DNA of 64,000 nucleotides from Microcyclospora pomicola. Its lineage: Eukaryota > Ascomycota > Dothideomycetes > Capnodiales. Within the stretch, counting starts at the first letter, position 1; every line of letters begins with the position of its first letter. The notes under the pieces are model-generated. The model searched no databases, had not been told where the DNA came from, and saw nothing but the letters and a program-made list of their open reading frames with translations. Positions 30,941-40,621 of the stretch are shown one piece after another. The DNA is taken from positions 186,001 through 250,000 of the forward strand of contig NHNY01000030.1 in NCBI GenBank assembly GCA_002786065.1, in the 5' to 3' direction. A program made the position numbers and the translations under genes.

Positions 30941-33375
30941 TTACTTATTGCCGAAGCGTTTCGCGTACATGCCAAGCGCCTTGATGGGGAAGACGAACTT
31001 ATAATTCGGATATGAGATCATGCTAGAAAGGTGAGAGAGGCGATGTCAGCAAATTCGTTCCAAGGGCAATGTGAATGAGCATATGGAGAATTTGACATAC
31101 CAGCTTTTGTTGAAGACACCTTCGATACCCTCCTGCAACCATTCGCCATTCGACTGTTGGCGACGCATGATCAATCGGATAGCCTTCTCGATCGGAGCTT
31201 GATCTGGGAATTGCGCTTCCAGCATTCCAATTACTGCCCAAGCCGTGTTGACTACTTGAGAACCATCCGGGTGGGGGCACCAGACGCCTGTCTCGCAACT
31301 GCGGTAGCTTTCGCCCCACCCGCCGTCCTCATCCTGCTTGTCGAGGAAGAATTTGCACGCCCTGCGGACGCGCTCGCTATTGGCGTATGTCTCTCCCTGC
31401 GTAGCGAGGCTCTCGAGCGCGAACATACCCGCGTAGGTGAAGCAGATACCCCAGCTGCCATACCAAGACCCGTCTGCGCGCTGATCGGCACGGATGAAGT
31501 CAACGGCTTTGGTGATGAAGCGTTGGATGTCATCAGTGCGGTAGTTTGGAAAGACTTTCTGGAATAGAGACAAGGTCGTCACACACGCAGTCGTGCATTC
31601 GGGGTAATCATACTCGATCATGATGCGACCAAAGACCTCGGCGGCGTTGAGATATTCCATATACGCCCCACCGCGAGGCGTTTCGTATGAGCTACATGCG
31701 CCGTTCTTGTTCTGATACGTTAGCAGGATGTCCGCGGCCCATTTGAGGCGCTGGTCTGGAATTAGCGATCGAAAGGGTTTGGTAGAAGTATTGCTGGGGT
31801 CCGCCAATGTTTGTAGTTGGAGAGCTGCCTTGAGTGCTTCCGAGGTGCAGTCGGACACGGCATATCCTTGAACTCTGTTGCTGAAGCCCCAGGCGCCCCG
31901 ACGTGGGTGGCGATAACCCGCCTCTGACGAAGTTCTTGCAGTAGGAGGATCCGTGTAAGATGGAGAGTTCTCGTACCCAACAGGATGCTCAAGTATTTGC
32001 TGGTCTTCGAGAAAAGCAAGTGCCTTCTGCAACATTTGGTGGTTGTCCGGATCCAACGCAAATCCACCTTCTGTGCATGCGCGGATGGCGAACGATGTGT
32101 CCCAGTTCTGGACTCCATTGGTACCGTTCATCATCATTCCGTCCTTAGCGAGGAACAGAAAGTCCTGCAGATGCGCGCGAATAGCTTGAACAGACTTCGC
32201 ATTGGGGCCTTCCTCGATACAGCACACCAGCAGATTCATCGGCGCATTGACAGGCGCCAGGCAAGCAAAATCCGTGTTTGCGTTCTCCATCTGCACCAGA
32301 TGCCATACCCAATCTTCGCCTCTCTTGACGAGCCAGTCAATTCGGAGGAATGGTATGAAGATCGCCACCAAGAACCAGTTGATCAAGTTCAGTACCCACG
32401 TCTTGGGATGGTAGTTGTCTCTAGGACTGATAGCATTACGATACCTGCCCCACGCCATCTCATCATGCGGAGCTGTGAACAGTTCCTGTCGTAAGGCGAG
32501 AATAAGAGGATCCTGTTCAGCTTTGGGGTAGACCCATCCTTTGGACCACAAGTAGCTCATGGGGAGAAAGACTTGCCGCATGTGGATCCACCACCGCCAG
32601 GGAGATATGGGCGTCCAATCTGGTAGCAGCCACAATTCTGGCGGGACCGGGTTGACAATGTCCCACTGCATGACGCCCAACAAGGACAGCCAGAACTTGG
32701 CCCAGTGTGGCGAATTGACAGCTCCACCGAGATCGTGGAGGCAGGTCCTGGCTTTTCGCATGCGCGGATCTTCAGCAGGAACACCGAGAAGTCGTAGAGC
32801 AGTGTAGTTCATGGCTGTACCGAACACCGACGAGTCGGCTTCGATGTGGAGACCCCACCCACCATCGCCACCGTTCTTATCTCCCAAATTCTGCATGCTG
32901 AAGATGTAGCGCGTGATCTCCGCCTTCTCTGCAGGCGTAGGCGGCATATTCAGGACGTAAGTTGCGACAACAAATCCGGGCAGCAGAAACATGGGCCCGC
33001 CGTATTCGCAAGCCCAGTTACCCGGTTCGAGTTGCAGCTCTCTGAAGAATTTCAATCCGTTTTCTGCCGCCTGCTTGGGTGATTTTGCTTGCGGGAGCTT
33101 GGGCAGGCCCTAGAAGTACTGGTCAATTTGGGGTTATGTCAAGGACTTGGTTCATACATGCATACAGTTTCAAGACCAAGGAAGTATTTGTCGGCAGTAG
33201 TCATCGGCCATGCCTTGACCTGCTTATCACTCTCTAGATAATGCCATGTCTGTACACCATCTTCGATTCGCAAACGCCATCGAGTTGGATCTGTGGTTGG
33301 TGTATTGGTCTTTTCGGCAGATTCAATGGTGCCATTGGAAGTCAAGGGCGCTTGGTTGCGGTTGCGGACGCCCAT
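30941..33375 (-). CDS. ERG7: Lanosterol synthase (2,3-oxidosqualene cyclase)
   Basis: 766 aa, three exons: 33166-33375, 31101-33109, 30941-31022; introns of 56 nt (GTATGC...CTAG) and 78 nt (GTATGT...CTAG). Cyclises 2,3-oxidosqualene to lanosterol, the entry to ergosterol, at the ER membrane or lipid droplets. Visible: YFLGLETGLPKLPQ, GNWACEYGGPMFLLPG, QW-type repeats (DGGWGLH, DGSWYGSWG, DEDGGWGES), the catalytic-acid motif VSDCTSE (D of DCTAE), and a C-terminal NKSCMISYPNYKFVFPIKAL spanning the last splice. ATG 33375 (MGVRNRN) is the only in-frame ATG of exon 1 in good context. Length and motifs indicate an intact enzyme. Confidence 0.94.
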
Positions 33376-33764
33376 GATTAGATCTTTCGGTGGTGAGATT
33401 TGTATGTTCACAACATGAAAGTCATTGGCATTGCACCGAGAAATCTGCAGCCGAGCACCGTCACCTGTCCCGATACTTATGATCGTGGTAGGTGAATCCT
33501 ATAGGAGCAGATGGAGTGGTTCGACAATGGCAAAAACTGCAAGCTGATTGGTGGAGCCTCGATCGTAAATCTCCTAAAGTGCACACCGTACTACCAAGCC
33601 CATGCATAAGTCATTATATGAACAGAACACGGATCGATAAGATGCTGTACGTGATTTGATTCGAGTATATGCAGGCCTTGTGGTGACTTCAGGATGCACA
33701 GTTGTCACAACCTATTGCACATAAAATAATGTAAAAGTTAATGCACCGCTCGAACGTGGATCGC
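33376..33764. other. ERG7 upstream region
   Basis: Promoter side of ERG7; no TATA or other element singled out. The B-box-like element that follows is listed separately. Confidence 0.4.
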
Positions 33765-33775
33765 AGACTCGAACC
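33765..33775 (-). promoter_or_regulatory. Candidate downstream B box of the U6 gene
   Basis: On the minus strand GGTTCGAGTCT, 10 of 11 matches to the pol III B-box GGTTCGANTCC, 134 bp beyond the U6 terminator. Budding-yeast SNR6 has its TFIIIC-binding B block about 120 bp downstream of the terminator, so position and orientation fit. No tRNA cloverleaf can be folded around it. Confidence 0.6.
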
Positions 33776-33908
33776 CAGGTCACCAGCAATTTATCGTTTA
33801 TCACACCGTCCACTTCAACAGAGCCCATCTACAATGACCTGAATCAAAACGAAGATCGAGGCTGACCATGCAGCCCATCATCCAGCAGATCACGGCGCAA
33901 AAAGCAGC

Positions 33909-34014
33909 AAAAAACTGTTTGCATCTCTTTGTTTGCATGTGTCATCCTTAGTGCAGGGGCCATGCTAATCTTCTCTGTATTGTTTCAAATTGACCAAATG
34001 CCCGAAGGCGAAGA
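33909..34014 (-). ncRNA. SNR6: U6 spliceosomal snRNA
   Basis: About 106 nt. The minus strand has a 5' hairpin (GCC-TTCG-GGC), then CATTTGGTCAATTTGAAACA, the ACAGAGA box, GATTAGCATGGCCCCTGC, the AAGGATGACAC segment and a run of six T as pol III terminator (33909-33914). The central region is essentially invariant among eukaryotes, so identification is safe; the exact 5' end (34010-34016) is not. No intron interrupts it. Confidence 0.95.
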
Positions 34015-34031
34015 ATGGCAAATTTGGGGGG

Positions 34032-34040
34032 AATATATTA
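34032..34040 (-). promoter_or_regulatory. TATA box of the U6 gene
   Basis: AATATATT-type sequence 18-30 bp upstream of the U6 5' end, where pol III U6 genes carry their TATA element. Confidence 0.6.
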
Positions 34041-35038
34041 CTTGGCCGGATTCGCCGAGGATTTCCCGGACAACGAGCACATCACGCGGTGTGATACTTC
34101 CATATTGATCGATTGTCATCGTATGATCGTGCGTGTGTGTGTGCTCATCTGTATCGTCTTGATTCGTGCTGCTCTTCAAAGTGTGCGACAGTGCAGCATG
34201 CCATGCATTTGCGCGCTCTTGCCTCAGGGCCCACTGCGTGATCACAGGAGCTCAAAACCAAGATTCAACAACTCCCAGCACAAATACAATACTGTAGAGG
34301 AAGAAGCGAGCGGCGCATCTTGATGTGTTCGAACAGGAATAGGAAAAGTATAGAGAAGAGGGATGTGTAGTATAGAGCGGACTGAGGTTGAGCGCGATAA
34401 TATCGCATAAATGCGAGATTGTGCGCTGGCTGCCCTTGTCTTTCATACCCCACGCTCGACCCCGCTAAACTGCCAATGCCAATGCTGATAAAGGTGCATG
34501 CAGGTGCGGTAATTAGCGATATGTATCTACATCGTGCGAGATCTGGGATCGAGCAGCCTCATTCTAGCGAGCTGGATGCTCAAAGAGGCATGAATACCGA
34601 TACATCTGACCGGCTGTCACGCATATGTATGTGGACGGGTCAATACGACAAGATGATGTCGAGGTAAGGCAGGTCATGTCCATACAGTAACCAAACATTC
34701 ATCATCAACACACATTATTCGAGAAAGAACATGTAAGATTGACAGAAGCATTGCGATACAAATTGAGCACACAAGTAGCGACAGGATATCAAAGCTGCAC
34801 AGATATCGATCAAGAAAGACTTTCGCAAGTCACTATCCCTTCCAGAACTCCTGTTAAAGCAGAACGTAACCCATAGGACCAAAAACCAATGTCGATAAAG
34901 CGAGTAAGGAGAGAGGAAGTACGTGTACACTCCATCGGGAGCTTCCCATGTCATGATCTTCCTAAGTCGTGACAAGATGCGGATAGAGACGGGTCATTAG
35001 ATGGTGGGCGGCGACTACAGCATTCCTGCACACTGTGG
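34041..35038. other. Intergenic
   Basis: Between the U6 promoter and the stop of the two-KEN-box gene. Nothing recognisable. Confidence 0.5.
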
Positions 35039-36208
35039 TCAGACAGCGACGAGTGGTTCGGGCTTGTCCTCAAAGACAACAATCTCTCCCTGCGCTGTCG
35101 ACACGAGCAGCTCGATCTTGACTTCTGGTGTCCTGACATCGACGACCACTTCTTCTTGTGGCGGAGCAGCGGTCTCCTGCTTCTTCTCCTCAACAACCAC
35201 ACCGTCATGCTCGGGAATGAGCACGACGCAGTTCTCCTTGTCGAGACCCTCAGGGATGAAGTACTCGGTCTCGAGATCCGACAGTGGCGAGCGTAAGCCG
35301 TCGTCCATCTCGTCGCTGACGATCTTCTTTCGTACCACTTCGACGGCCGCCGGAGTTGCAGCATTCGCAACCCCAGCGGCACGAGATGGAGCAGTGTATC
35401 CAGCCGGTGCAATGTTTTCCTTGCCCCTTTCGTCGACATCTTTCTTGGTGCTCTCATCATCGGAGCTGAGGTCCAGAGTCAGGGTGCTGTGCTCCATGAG
35501 GTTGGCAGATTCCTCCTCAGGAGTGTCTTCGTAGATGTCGAAGTACCAGGATTTGGGCATGGACTCCTGGATGGTCGCACCAGCGGAGGGCTGAGTAGGC
35601 TTCAGTGGGGTGGAGAAAGTACCCGAAAGGGCAGCATCCAAGCTGAAGGGCAGTGCCGATGCACCACGTGAAGCAAAAGGAGGATCGATGCGTGAGAAGG
35701 GAGCCGAAACCCGACGAGTCTTGCCAATGCCTGAGGCGGCTTGACGACGCTTGGTCGGGGAGCGTCCAGCAGGCGCAGTGAGGGGGGTGCGAGGCGAAGA
35801 GATGTTGGCTTTGATTGGGGTGAATGGGGGAGGGGGCATGGATTTGCCGGATGTCAGAGAGAAATTGAAGGTTGTGCCCTTGGTCTTCTTGGTGGGAGAG
35901 TCATGAACGGAGGGGTCAATGTTCTCCGAGTCGAACTCCTCGAAGACAGAAGTGGGCTCGAATGGTCGCTTGACGGTTGATGGGGCAAACACGCCCTTCA
36001 AGGGAGCAGCAGCAGTGGATTTGCCACCGAGAATGCTAGACTTTTGTGCGAGGACGCCTATGCAAGCGAAATCAGTGAACTGTCCCGGTCATGCTCTACG
36101 CGTGGAGTCTGTACCATTTTGGCGGTTCTTGGCACTTGCAAGATGCTGCAGACGCGGATTGTCGAGAGGAGCGAAGGGGACTCGCGCCATAGGCTGAGTA
36201 GCGGCCAT
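35039..36208 (-). CDS. Ser/Thr/Pro-rich protein with two KEN boxes
   Basis: 370 aa, two exons: 36115-36208 and 35039-36057; 57-nt intron (GTACAG...ATAG) in phase 1. It starts MAATQPMARVPFAPLDNPRL. I do not recognise a named family. Largely disordered, with a basic SPTKRRQ segment (possible nuclear localisation and CDK-type S/T-P sites: SSPRTPLT, STPLKPT), a conserved-looking acidic motif KSWYFDIYEDTPEEESANLM with following LDLSSDDE, and two KEN motifs at about residues 244 and 305. KEN boxes with SP/TP sites suggest a nuclear, cell-cycle-regulated APC/C substrate, but the motif is short and this is inference. Confidence 0.75.
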
Positions 36209-37225
36209 TGAAGAGTGATATGGACTTATTCGGGGTTCTCAGTAGGTATGAAAGACCAGGAATGTGAGCTGGTTCGAGTCTCTCGTGCGTTGGTATGCCT
36301 GGCCTTCGACCTTGTACTTGAGATATTGTGCTATGCTCTGAGCAGCTCAAGCTGCATGGCCGTGACAGGATGAACAACAGGCAGGTCGAGGAGAGTAGAA
36401 TGAATGACAGTCAAACGAGATCCAAGATATCACCGCCTCGAGGCAAGCAAAAAGACAGCCCAGAGGAGTGAAGAGCACAAGTCGGATGCCCAAGCCTGGC
36501 ACGTTCACGCTCATCTCTCTCCAGTGCCTCGATCCAGCGGTCTCACTAATGCACAACGCGCTGCCCGCGCGTATCTCGTGATGCGCCCGTCTCGTCCAAT
36601 CGTTCTCCCGGCTACGCCCGTCCCGTCCACCCGCGTCCACTTCACCCTCGTCTTCCAATGCCGCCAACCGCTTACCTCTTCCATTCATCTTCTTGACACA
36701 CCACCGCCCATGACGTGCACAGATCTGCGCTCGAGGAACACCAGTGATCCGTCACATCGATGCTGCGTTCGAGGAGGATCTGACACTGCGGCTATGTGCG
36801 TCAGATGCAGGAGACCTCAGCTTCGAGACGTCCAGCCAGCGGGACAGTGACGAAACATGGAGGCGTCCGCCGAGGCTGTCGTTCGCATGCGTGGGTACCG
36901 ATCCGCATTCGCCAACGCGAAAAGACTGGCCGTCCGTTGTCTGTGCGTGGTGTCTTCGTTGAGACGAACACGACAACTCGATCTTCTCGTCGGTTCGTGA
37001 AACCTGCCAGGTTACGTCTACCGGCAGATGCTTGTCTTTGGTACTACGATGTTACTGCAACAGCAGACTTGCTAGAGTGGTCTACTTCTGATCTCGTTAA
37101 TCGTAGCTCGGGATGTCACACCACACGCTTGAACCGCAATTCTGGTGGCAAGATTGACCCGATGTCGCGTGTTCTAGCAGATATCGAGTCGGATCTCCTT
37201 CACCAGCACATCACTTTCTCCCCTT
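36209..37225. other. Intergenic
   Basis: Promoter of the two-KEN-box gene and 3' flank of the ceramidase-like gene. Plus frames at 36404-36850 and 36796-37287 are open but without motifs or codon-use support. Confidence 0.45.
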
Positions 37226-38659
37226 CTACTCGTGCTCGCGAATCCACTTCACCCCGATTGGCCTCTTCCATTTTCGACACCACCTGATTCGACCCTGCTT
37301 GGGATCCATGACGCAGGCGAAATGTGTACACTCGTTCGTCGTTGGATATCGCTGCACCAGCTCCACCACGTCCTCCACGTTCATGACACTCCGTCCAAGA
37401 TCCTCCCGATCCTTGTCAGCAGTGCTAGGGTCGGCGGCCAGTCGTGCTGAACGCATATCCTGCCAGTTCCGCTCAGCGCATTGCTGACGATCAACGGCAT
37501 CGTTGAGCAGTTCTGCAAGCGCGTCCGCTGGTGCTGTGAGATCTGCGAGTTCTTCACTCGGCTCATGTACTGTGACGTTTCTGCGAGAAGCCGGTTTTTG
37601 ATCGCCGTTGGTGACGACGAGAAAGTCGCAGTCTCCACGTATTGTCGCGTCGACGCGGTCTTTCTCAAGCACAGCCGCCTCCTCCCCATCGCAGAAGCAG
37701 AGGTAGCACGCTGTCGTTTCTATGATATCTCTCGGGCCTGACCTCGTCGGACTTAGTCGTCCCAGGAAATATTGTAAGACATCGCGGAAGCTTAACGTTG
37801 ACCATCCTCCCTTCCCGTCTGGTGCTGGTAACAGGCTGCTCCGCAGATGACTCGCGATTCCTCTCCGCCAGCCGAACAAAACCAACATTAGATGTCGATA
37901 GTAGAGCAGATCTGGCCAGAAGCTCCCCTTGTTATTCCTCACCGGCCTGAAATTCAAACTCATACTCAAGCCTGTCCGTACCCCTGTCAACACCCCAACG
38001 AACCCAGCATATGTGATCGAGCTCGCTACCACCGGCCCACCCTCCTCCAGCACAAAATCCAATCTCACCACCACCTTACGTAGCGCCGGCATTCCCCAAT
38101 CCAACGTTCGGAAATGCACCATCTTCCACCCCAACCCTCCTTCCTCGTCATCCTCGTCTTCTCCCACCGCCGCCGCACCGCTTGAGCACCCCATGAACAG
38201 ATCTAGCAGCACATTAAAGCACACCAGCAGATACATCTCCACACCCGTCGCGCTGCTGATCCCTTGCAATTCTCGCGTCTCCTCTCGACTCCCCACGCCT
38301 CGTAAAAAGAACCGGCACACCGCCCGGATCCACCCCAGCGGCACCCACCGCGCAATCGGCGCCACCACGTCGTCAAACAGCGCCGTCAACCCGGCCAGCT
38401 CCTTGCGCAGCGCATGACATACCTTGTCGTACCGCTGCTCGGGCGGCAGAGACAGGTTGATCGTGAAGCAGGGTGGTTCATCGGGTCTTACTGGCGACGG
38501 GGCGCGGTAGGATGTATCGTTCGTGAGGAAGTCTTGCGCGATGGGCCGCTTTCGCGGGCGAAGGACGCGTTGTGAAGTCGAGGCGGTAGACGGAGCGGTG
38601 TTCGTGGAGGAGCTGGTGTCGTCGGTCTGGCGTGACGATTGCTGGCGCGTGGTCGGCAT
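37226..38659 (-). CDS. Acid ceramidase / NAAA-like amidase
   Basis: 477 aa, single exon, start MPTTRQQSSR. N-terminal nucleophile amidohydrolase family: acid ceramidase and N-acylethanolamine-hydrolysing acid amidase. Visible: the NAAA-beta-like segment (CFTINLSLPPEQRYDKVCHA), VEMYLLVCFNVLLDLFMGCS with candidate nucleophile Cys158 in GCSSG, then MVHFRTLDWGM and FWPDLLYYRHLMLVLFGWR, all typical of the fungal branch. An acidic insert of about 10 residues (GEDEDDEEGG) sits just after the nucleophile. No signal peptide is seen; the first 45 residues are Ser/Thr-rich and basic. Predicted to cleave ceramide or fatty-acid amides; the fungal substrate is not established. Confidence 0.82.
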   Translation of the reverse strand: MPTTRQQSSRQTDDTSSSTNTAPSTASTSQRVLRPRKRPIAQDFLTNDTSYRAPSPVRPDEPPCFTINLSLPPEQRYDKVCHALRKELAGLTALFDDVVAPIARWVPLGWIRAVCRFFLRGVGSREETRELQGISSATGVEMYLLVCFNVLLDLFMGCSSGAAAVGEDEDDEEGGLGWKMVHFRTLDWGMPALRKVVVRLDFVLEEGGPVVASSITYAGFVGVLTGVRTGLSMSLNFRPVRNNKGSFWPDLLYYRHLMLVLFGWRRGIASHLRSSLLPAPDGKGGWSTLSFRDVLQYFLGRLSPTRSGPRDIIETTACYLCFCDGEEAAVLEKDRVDATIRGDCDFLVVTNGDQKPASRRNVTVHEPSEELADLTAPADALAELLNDAVDRQQCAERNWQDMRSARLAADPSTADKDREDLGRSVMNVEDVVELVQRYPTTNECTHFACVMDPKQGRIRWCRKWKRPIGVKWIREHE

Positions 38660-39544
38660 GGTCGATTGTCCTGGGGGGAGGGCAGATTGGTGACAGGGAG
38701 AGGGAAGAGTGGAGGGTAGGAGAAGGAGAGGAAACACGGGATCCTGTACTTAGCCTCGTATTGTTGCCTGCGCGAGCTGAAGCCAGCTGACGCAGTCTGG
38801 TCCTTGACAAGCCGTGGTCATTGGCGATTGTGTTGCTATCATCGTTTACGACTTTCACTGAGTAATGTACGCACCAGTCTTTCTCGCCGCTTGGGAACGT
38901 GTAGTGAGGTCGTGGTGGTTGGGTATAATAAACACAACAGACGACGTATGCACTCTCACTCACGATGCTCAGACACCAGGACCTCACCTGCACCATTCCG
39001 TCATTGGTCGCTTATGTAATCAGAATCAACGAGACCTGGCCTCGAGAGAGACATCTACACCCTGTGTACTACTACGAACACAGTGACAAGTGGGTCTCTG
39101 CGATATCTTCAGATTTGAGGTGTTCCTCGTCCACTACAGTGAACATCAAATCTTGGGACTATCCAGCTCGCTAGGCCAAAGAGTGTCCCGTGTTGCACGA
39201 TATTCTCCATTCCCAGGTTATCAAATTAAGATAAGACATATCGTCGGAAAACACCACCTCTTCTGATCAAGAACATCTCCCTGTCAACCTCTTCTGCTCT
39301 CACGGCTCCACAACGTAGATATGCCATCAACGTCGTCTACGACCGTCGCACGTAGAAGCTCTTGGGAAAGATGGAACAGCTAAACATGCAACGGCAGATC
39401 CCGCGTCATTTACCTACTCGTCTAGATGTGCTGTGCCTCAATACCTACTTGTCCGACTGACAGCCTCACAAGTTTAGATCTCCCCATAGATCGTAGACCG
39501 CAACCACTTCCCCCTGAGATCCCAACGCTGTAAATCTCCTAACC
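38660..39544. promoter_or_regulatory. Divergent promoter region, ceramidase-like / metallophosphoesterase
   Basis: 885 bp between two divergent starts. Small frames only; no element singled out. Confidence 0.4.
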
Positions 39545-40399
39545 ATGGCGACCACCGCCTGCAACTTCCAGATCATGAGCGATCTACATCTCGAGACCCA
39601 TCCGTCCTACGACTACGACTTCCCCCAGACAGCGCCACATCTCGCGCTGCTAGGAGACATCGGGCATGTGGCGACCGAGCATCTGCTGCACTTACTCGTC
39701 CGCAAGCTGCTGCGCTACCGCGTCGTCTTCTACCTGCTCGGCAACCACGAGCCGTACCACCTTAGCATGGCCTTTGCGAAAGAACGCATGCACCGCTTTG
39801 CGCGGAACGCGCAAAGATTACGAGCAAACGACGCCACGATGGGCGAGTTCGTCTTCCTCGACCAGACGCGTTACGATCTCGACGACGCGCTCACCGTGCT
39901 CGGCTGCACGCTGTTCACCAACGTGCCGCCCGAGCACGCGGCGGCCGTCCAGTCGCGCCTCGTCGACTTCCGCGATATCCTGCAGTGGGACGTCGGCGAG
40001 CACGTCGAGGCGCATCTCGAGGACCTGCGATGGCTGAACGCGCAGGTCGCCGAGCTCGCGCAAACCGGGCGGAAGATCGTGATCTTCACCCATCACAGCC
40101 CCTGTGCGGATCCGCGCGCGAGGGACCCCAAGTACCGTCACGTGAAAAGCGAGGTGGACTCGGGCTTTGTGACCGACCTGAGCGGGGAGGAGTGTTGGCG
40201 GAACCGGGCAGTGGTATTGTGGGGGTACGGTCATACGCACTATAGTTGTGACTTCATCGATGAAGAGTCGGGGACACGCGTCGTTGCTAATCAAAAGGGG
40301 TATTACTTGATCCCGCAGAAGGCCTTTCGTCCTGGCAAGATCGTCGAGGTTGGTGGTCCAGTCACGCAGAATGTTGACACCGATATAACCACTTCTTGA
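39545..40399 (+). CDS. Calcineurin-like metallophosphoesterase
   Basis: 284 aa, single exon, ATG 39545. All metal-binding motifs of the fold are present in order: SDLHLE, LLGDIGH, LLGNHEPYH, IFTHHSP and YGHTHYS. No signal peptide or membrane segment, so probably cytosolic. It resembles the family of small fungal Ser/Thr-phosphatase-superfamily proteins; the substrate (phosphoprotein, nucleotide or other phosphodiester) cannot be told. It converges with the FGAM synthase gene 222 bp downstream. Confidence 0.88.
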   Translation: MATTACNFQIMSDLHLETHPSYDYDFPQTAPHLALLGDIGHVATEHLLHLLVRKLLRYRVVFYLLGNHEPYHLSMAFAKERMHRFARNAQRLRANDATMGEFVFLDQTRYDLDDALTVLGCTLFTNVPPEHAAAVQSRLVDFRDILQWDVGEHVEAHLEDLRWLNAQVAELAQTGRKIVIFTHHSPCADPRARDPKYRHVKSEVDSGFVTDLSGEECWRNRAVVLWGYGHTHYSCDFIDEESGTRVVANQKGYYLIPQKAFRPGKIVEVGGPVTQNVDTDITTS

Positions 40400-40621
40400 A
40401 CGATGAGTGCACTATTCAGTCTCTTTTGGTGAATTCTGTATTTGCAAGTGCGACATGCACGACTATTTCTCGTCATGCATCCTGACCATGTAATGTCATA
40501 TTACTACCAATCCTAAGCCACTCCACGATATATGCCACCAAACGCCTCTGTCCATGCAATGCGTCCCAGCCATGTCTGCGTCAACATCTGCGTCCCCTCC
40601 CATACCGCCCCCTGCGCCGCT

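Noticed and set aside
33740-33800. Degenerate tRNA suggested by two TTCGAGC/TTCGAGTC sequences
   Set aside because: No cloverleaf; the better explanation is a downstream B box of the adjacent U6 gene.
36265-36300. B-box-like GGTTCGAGTCTC on the plus strand
   Set aside because: No T stem, no A box upstream and no T-run terminator; it lies in the two-KEN-box gene's promoter.
36404-37287. Plus-strand frames of 148 and 163 codons
   Set aside because: Arg/Ser/Thr-rich chance-like composition in G/C-rich promoter DNA; no motif or splice support.
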